Below, piece after piece: positions 59,201 through 64,000 of a stretch of 64,000 bases of DNA. Under the pieces are notes generated by a model. That model saw only the letters and a program-made list of their open reading frames with translations. It ran no database searches and was not told where the DNA came from. Source of the DNA: Lithospermum erythrorhizon (Eukaryota; Streptophyta; Magnoliopsida; Boraginales; Boraginaceae); assembly GCA_019722365.1 (NCBI GenBank), contig JADFUC010001017.1, forward strand, positions 124,001-188,000. The letters run 5' to 3'. Every line of letters begins with the position of its first letter. Within the stretch, counting starts at the first letter, position 1. Made by a program: the position numbers and the translations under genes.

Positions 59201-62200
59201 GAGTTTAGTTAAAACCTCGCATCTCAAATGATTTGTTATCAAAATCGTAATATAGATTTATAGCTAAAGCTGCTAGTGTCTTAGACATTGTTTTGACTCA
59301 GCAATAATTTTGAATCGTGATCGCGGTAAGAGTATAGTAGTAGTGGAGGCAGTCTGAAAGAAAGATTATTGAGCTCTTGTGTAATATTAGTGACCTACGT
59401 TATAAGGTCCAGTTTAAATTATCTATGAATGGTTGAAAGCTTGTTGTTTCTTTGAACCTATATCTCTTATGAGAGACATGATATTTTGAATAACAAACAA
59501 TTGAGTAATACTTGTGGTAAATGACTTTAACAGACTTGAGTTTAATCTTACAAGATGAACTGAGTCAACTCTTGCTAGACTTAGTGGGAGGGTCGTTAAT
59601 CTTGATTTAGTTTGTATATTCACATACAAGTCAATCAAGGATATAAGTCATTGAATGTCTGTCAGTCCAATTAAGAAAGGAGAATGGGAAGGACCATATA
59701 AATACTATCAAGTTCTGAATTAAGTATCATCGACATGAGTAATTTATTATCCAAAGAATAAGACATCATTCTGATCTTAAAAAGCATAATAGCCAAGATA
59801 CATAGTAATGGTGTGTTTAATGTTTAAAGCACAATGGATGAAATTTTTCAATTTTGTATACAAATTTTCATGCCCAGATGTGTCGCTGGATTGGGTATCT
59901 GAGTAAGAATTGTGTTGATGTAATTTGAAGCATAATGAATGGAATAAATTACATATCGAAGTTGTTGTATTCTGGCTAAACTAAATTTATTCATACTCGG
60001 CGTGAGACAACTCGAGAGTTATGTTTGACAAACAAACTTTGAAATATGCCGAATGGACAAGTTAAGTTTGTGTCATTTGAAGTGAACATAATTTAACACA
60101 GTGCAATGTTGAGATTTTGTCACCATGTACATAACTAGAAGAAAAGCCGTATGTATTTTCATACAGTATAGGATTATAATTTATTGTATGTATAGTATCT
60201 TACCGTAGTATAAAAGGTGGAAATATAAATATATAAAACTTGAATGTATTCAGTAGCTCGCTTAGAAATGTCAATCGATGTAGAATCCTTTAGTTATATC
60301 AGGAATGTTGTGTGACAATTAAATGATAAAAGAATACAGATGTTATTAATAAATCATACTCCTATAGATGACTTGGGTTCATCTAAGTGAAATAGAATTG
60401 AAATACGCTGAGTCAGTATATAACTCACTGTACCTTACAGATGGTGATTAACTGGAAGTAAGAAAAGTGTTTCCATTAAATGAACATATAGTCACAAAAT
60501 GAATCAAGCATTTGGTTTTTTAGAGCCAAGTTGAATGTATTCATTGGTTATTATATATATTTCAAACTTCGTTTCCTTATTCTTTTTAACATGTGTGTTT
60601 AAGTGAGTAATCCAAAGAATGTTTCTAAGTAATGATCGGTGATGATGCATACTTGACATTGTTATTGGAAGCTTACATCTCAAACGAGAACAAGAAAGGA
60701 AAACGATTGTATTATCAGTATCCAAGTTGCAAACTTGAGATAAAGTATAATGGAGTTCAAATCTTTTATCTTGATATTTTGATTAAAATCCAAAAGTCGA
60801 AGAAGATGAACTTGAGTTCATAAAAAGGTTAGTGGGAGCTTAACTACATAATATTTTACATTAGTCTTGGAGGAATTCTATTACAACCTTGAAGGTATAA
60901 TAGTAATTAAATCTTGTGCATACGTAAGTCTAATTACATATATGTGACATATGCTATATTAGTCATGAAATATAAGCTTAGATGACATTTTACAAGCATT
61001 AGGCTAGCAAGTCATGAAAGCTTGAGGTGAATAAAATCTATGAGTAAGACAAATTACATGATGAAATGATTCTCTCTTGTCGACAAGGCAAGCTACAGTA
61101 GAGGGTCCGTTCATAATTAAGGACCTCGCGTGATTGAGAGTGAAGTTTGGAATCTATTCATGGTAAATTATTTATTACGTAGTAATATGATTCACCCATA
61201 TGACATATCGGGATCGTGTGTTGTCACACATCCCGACCATGACATAAAACAATTCCCATAATATGAATTGTGGGGTTTTTGCTAAAGGTATTGAGGATTA
61301 AAATACGTTTGTAGTAACTTTAAGAGAATAAAGGTAACTAGAGTTACATGGAATTGATCGGTTGTTGAATTAACTTTACACAGGCTGAATAAGTAGACGG
61401 GTTGTCCCATGTAAAATTTCTGTAAGTAATTCATGAATGAAATTTGAGTATAGTATAATGGAGGTAAACTAAAAACTTGAACTCGGTACTAGACATTACC
61501 ACTTCAAATTTATATTATTGGTATTGTTATTAAAGAATTTCACATTTAATGAATGATAATATTTCGTTGATTGTGTTGTAACTACTGATTAACCCGTGAC
61601 CTTTTGCCATAAAACACAAAATGGTCTTTACATATCTGAAAATGAGGTTTTGTCGCATTGCAACAGCTAGTGGGTATTTGAGAAGTGGACCCGAATATTA
61701 ATGTAATCGGTTACAAAGCAGCTTAGGCAGAGTTTAAACCAATTTTGCCGTAGCTATGTATTCTCTGAAGATAATCTCGATATCATTGATTCCGTAGTTG
61801 AGAGACCGGCGGATGGATGTAAACTTTACTTTTAAGTAATATTACGGGTTATGATATGATTGTGATAGTACTTCCCGTTTTATGTCTTAAAGACCTAGAG
61901 TTATCTGAAGCTTAAAGGTTCAGCGTGGACTTGAGCGAGCATCTTGGAGTTATATTCTTCGTGATTAAATCAAGGTTTGATTTCACGAGGAAGAAAGCTG
62001 AAACGTCTGAGGTTCGGTGGGAGGCGGACCGTTTCTTTGCGGAATAAGTTATAATTGAAGTAGGTGAGTAATTCTTGTTTTCAATACGATTGTTAACTTC
62101 TGATATATGAATGCGTAATTCATTCTTATAGTCATTTATTGTTTCACAGTTGGTTGAAATAATAAATCACCAAAGACCGGATTTATAGTTTCTAGAGAAG

Positions 62201-62806
62201 CGACATGGTGTTGACAAGAGAACCTCTTGAAGTTTAGAAACGTAAGATAGACAATATTCACAGTGTTGGATCTTTGATGGTGTTGAGCGATAGCATTTGA
62301 TGACTGACGCATGGTATGATTGATTTTATTGGATCATGGATCTAGTAAGTCAATCAATCTTATGGGTGTCGGTTGCATAAGCGAGGCTGATTTGACATTG
62401 CAAAAATCATATAAGATATGTATATACGTGTCTATGAATTTTGCTTAGAGCTGATAATTTAGCAATTGTTAGACTGCGTATATAGCCTCTATGTTGCCTT
62501 ATGAGTTGTGTGTTTGGTATGTGGCGATGCAAGCCGGGGGATCGCTAGCGGCATATGTTGGGTGGCCAACGGTAAGTATAGCAGTAGATGTTGATATATT
62601 ATAAGGGATTTGTCAATCCTTGATATCTGAGTAGATCTCGTACCTCGAAGAATGGTTGGTCGTACCCGACATTGTCGGTTTATCAGTATGGTTTCGTAGT
62701 TCGAGTAAAGAAAGTCGTGGGTGTTCGCTGACCGCGTCTTATAGTTAACTGTTAGAGATCGCGAGACAAAATGAATTGTAGTAATCGTCCCGAGCGGAAA
62801 TAGAGG
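56264..62806 (+). mobile_element. Internal region of the nested LTR element, no recognisable proteins
   Basis: About 6.5 kb of AT-rich DNA between two matching LTRs. No gag, protease, integrase or reverse-transcriptase motif could be read in any frame; the longest open frames are only about 70 codons (59,423-59,638 and 60,504-60,725, minus). A 17-base TA run lies near 57,223. The element is therefore a non-autonomous or fully decayed member. A purine-rich CGGAAATAGAGG at 62,795-62,806 directly precedes the 3' LTR and fits a polypurine tract. No clear primer-binding site follows the 5' LTR. Confidence 0.6.
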
Positions 62807-63737
62807 TGTTGGAAATCGATAGTTATTGGTTTTCGTTTATTGTCTGTGCGACAATTGTTGTAACAATTCATTTATTAGTTTAGTGAATGTGATTACATAA
62901 GCGGAGCGTTCAACCATGGTAATTGTAATTCTTAGTCGGGATCATGATAATCCAGGAGATTATCTTGAGATTCTTTAGATCTGTTATAATCGTTATAATA
63001 TGTAATAATTGATTATATTATTCTCATGGCTGATATATGAGCACAGAAGGTCCACCCAACGCATATAAACAACGTTGAATTATATTTCACTCCCCATGAA
63101 ATTAAGCCATTGCTAGGTGAGGTTGATTGTAATCAGCGAATATTCTCCAATTGGCAATTTTACATTGATAATGTAAATATAATTTGGATAAACCAGTTAA
63201 TTGGTGGTCGATTAAATTAATTCTATAGTTAGTTGAGCTCGTTAGTAACTTGTTGAATTTACTAATAATAACTTGTTAGTGTTTAATTTGTCTAATGGGT
63301 TTAATTAAATTAAGCAGAGTTGAATTCGTTAAACATTAGGTTGAGATTTTAGGTTGACCGCATATAAGCGAGCTTTATTAGGTTTTCTAAAGAAGATGAA
63401 AAGAGCCTAGCCTAAATCACTTTAATCACCATGGCGAAAATCATCGATAGAAGAATTGAAATTCTTATTTGATTACCTATCAATGCTTTTGGTGTAGCGA
63501 GCGAATGTAGGATTCGGCCTCTGGTGTGGGCCATTGCGGCCCTCTGATTGGGTGCTCGGGGTGGAATTCATAGGAGGATTGACCTCTCACGGTGAAAGAT
63601 TTGTTGATAGGCTTCAGCCAGAATCTCTATAAGTTTTCGATTTTATTTAGTTCATAAGGTTTCGCTTACTGACTAGATCTACATAGAAATATGTTTTTGA
63701 TTAAAGTTTTATGTCGAATATGCATATTTTCCCGACA
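62807..63737 (+). mobile_element. 3' LTR of the nested element
   Basis: Starts TGTTGGAAATCGATAG and ends CATATTTTCCCGACA, so the TG...CA ends are both present. A polypurine tract precedes it. The flanking five bases (AAAAC before the 5' LTR, ATTTC after this one) do not form a clean target duplication. Confidence 0.8.
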
Positions 63738-64000
63738 ATTTCACCTCACAGGAAAACCGCGCCGCATTAATGTTTTGTATGTTCCAACGTTGCGTATGAC
63801 TTTGGTGTCACACAGTGCCCTAAGATAAATTAGTTTGAAACTTGTCTTTGAGATGGCAAGGTTGTCTTTTCCCTTGATAAGAATTTGTGGGGAAGGGCTA
63901 TCTTAGTGGTGGTTTATTTCTTTTGAATGTTGATTCAGTTATTAATGAGAATGCATACTTGCTTTATATTGATTCTACTTGTATATTCTTGAATCATGGA
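63738..64000 (+). mobile_element. Continuation of the interrupted Copia pol
   Basis: Right after the nested LTR, VLYVPTLRMTLVSHSAL is readable (about 63,777-63,827), the usual segment after the protease in Copia. After a frameshift come GLFLLNVDSVINEN and a YIDST-like end before the window edge. This is the logical next piece after the protease segment that stops at 55,321, and proves the nesting. Confidence 0.75.

Noticed and set aside
56264..62806. Hidden coding genes inside the nested LTR element
   Set aside because: Only frames of about 70 codons, none with retroelement or host-gene motifs.
55312..63742. Target-site duplication around the nested element
   Set aside because: AAAAC and ATTTC flank the two LTRs and do not match well enough. 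Noise or decay may hide it, so no duplication is claimed.
1..64000. CRISPR array, bacterial operon or organelle-derived segment
   Set aside because: No regularly spaced repeats, no bacterial gene layout and no recognisable plastid or mitochondrial genes; the split genes and transposons are nuclear plant features.

Overview
This is nuclear DNA from a flowering plant, most likely a eudicot. The genes are split by introns with GT/AG borders, the spacers are AT-rich, and the window is full of LTR-retrotransposon debris and Stowaway-type MITEs. An asterid is possible, but that is a weak guess. No bacterial features, rRNA, clear tRNA gene or CRISPR array is visible.

Layout. 1-1.5 kb is the decayed 3' end of a Ty1/Copia element (reverse transcriptase to RNase H). 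3.35-4.48 kb (minus) is an intact intronless OCTOPUS-like (DUF740/UPF0503) gene. 4.5-19.4 kb is repeat-rich and almost gene-free, with one possible tiny gene near 10.7 kb, an LTR at 13.8-14.8 kb and a GC-rich decayed block at 14.8-18.4 kb. 19.4-30 kb is a gene island: the E2 lipoamide acyltransferase of branched-chain keto-acid dehydrogenase (plus), a FAHD1-like acylpyruvase (plus) and a B3-domain protein (minus). 33.2-40.3 kb is a repeat insert with an antisense LTR, a plant-mobile-domain pseudogene, a TA microsatellite and two tandem SINE-like units. 40.35-50.6 kb is a second, shortened and decayed copy of the gene island. 51.5-53.6 kb is a three-exon soluble epoxide hydrolase gene. 54.25 kb to the end is a Copia gag-protease region split by a younger 8.4-kb LTR element (55,322-63,737).

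Gene relations. E2 and FAHD1 both belong to mitochondrial carbon metabolism and lie head to tail about 0.9 kb apart, with the B3 gene convergent to them. The island is a direct segmental duplication. Copy 2 has lost the first E2 exon, the E2 3' half and FAHD1 exons 3-4, and it carries stop codons and a lost splice acceptor. Copy 1 is fuller, but its E2 lacks the catalytic HRxxDG region and both copies carry different small indels in exons. So neither E2 can work as written.

Caution. Many differences between copies are homopolymer indels or short garbled words, the pattern of an unpolished long-read assembly. Small frameshifts here may be sequence errors. The large deletions and the nested insertions are more likely to be real. 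I saw no clear new defence or metabolic system. The most informative features are the duplication, its reciprocal damage and the layered repeats.
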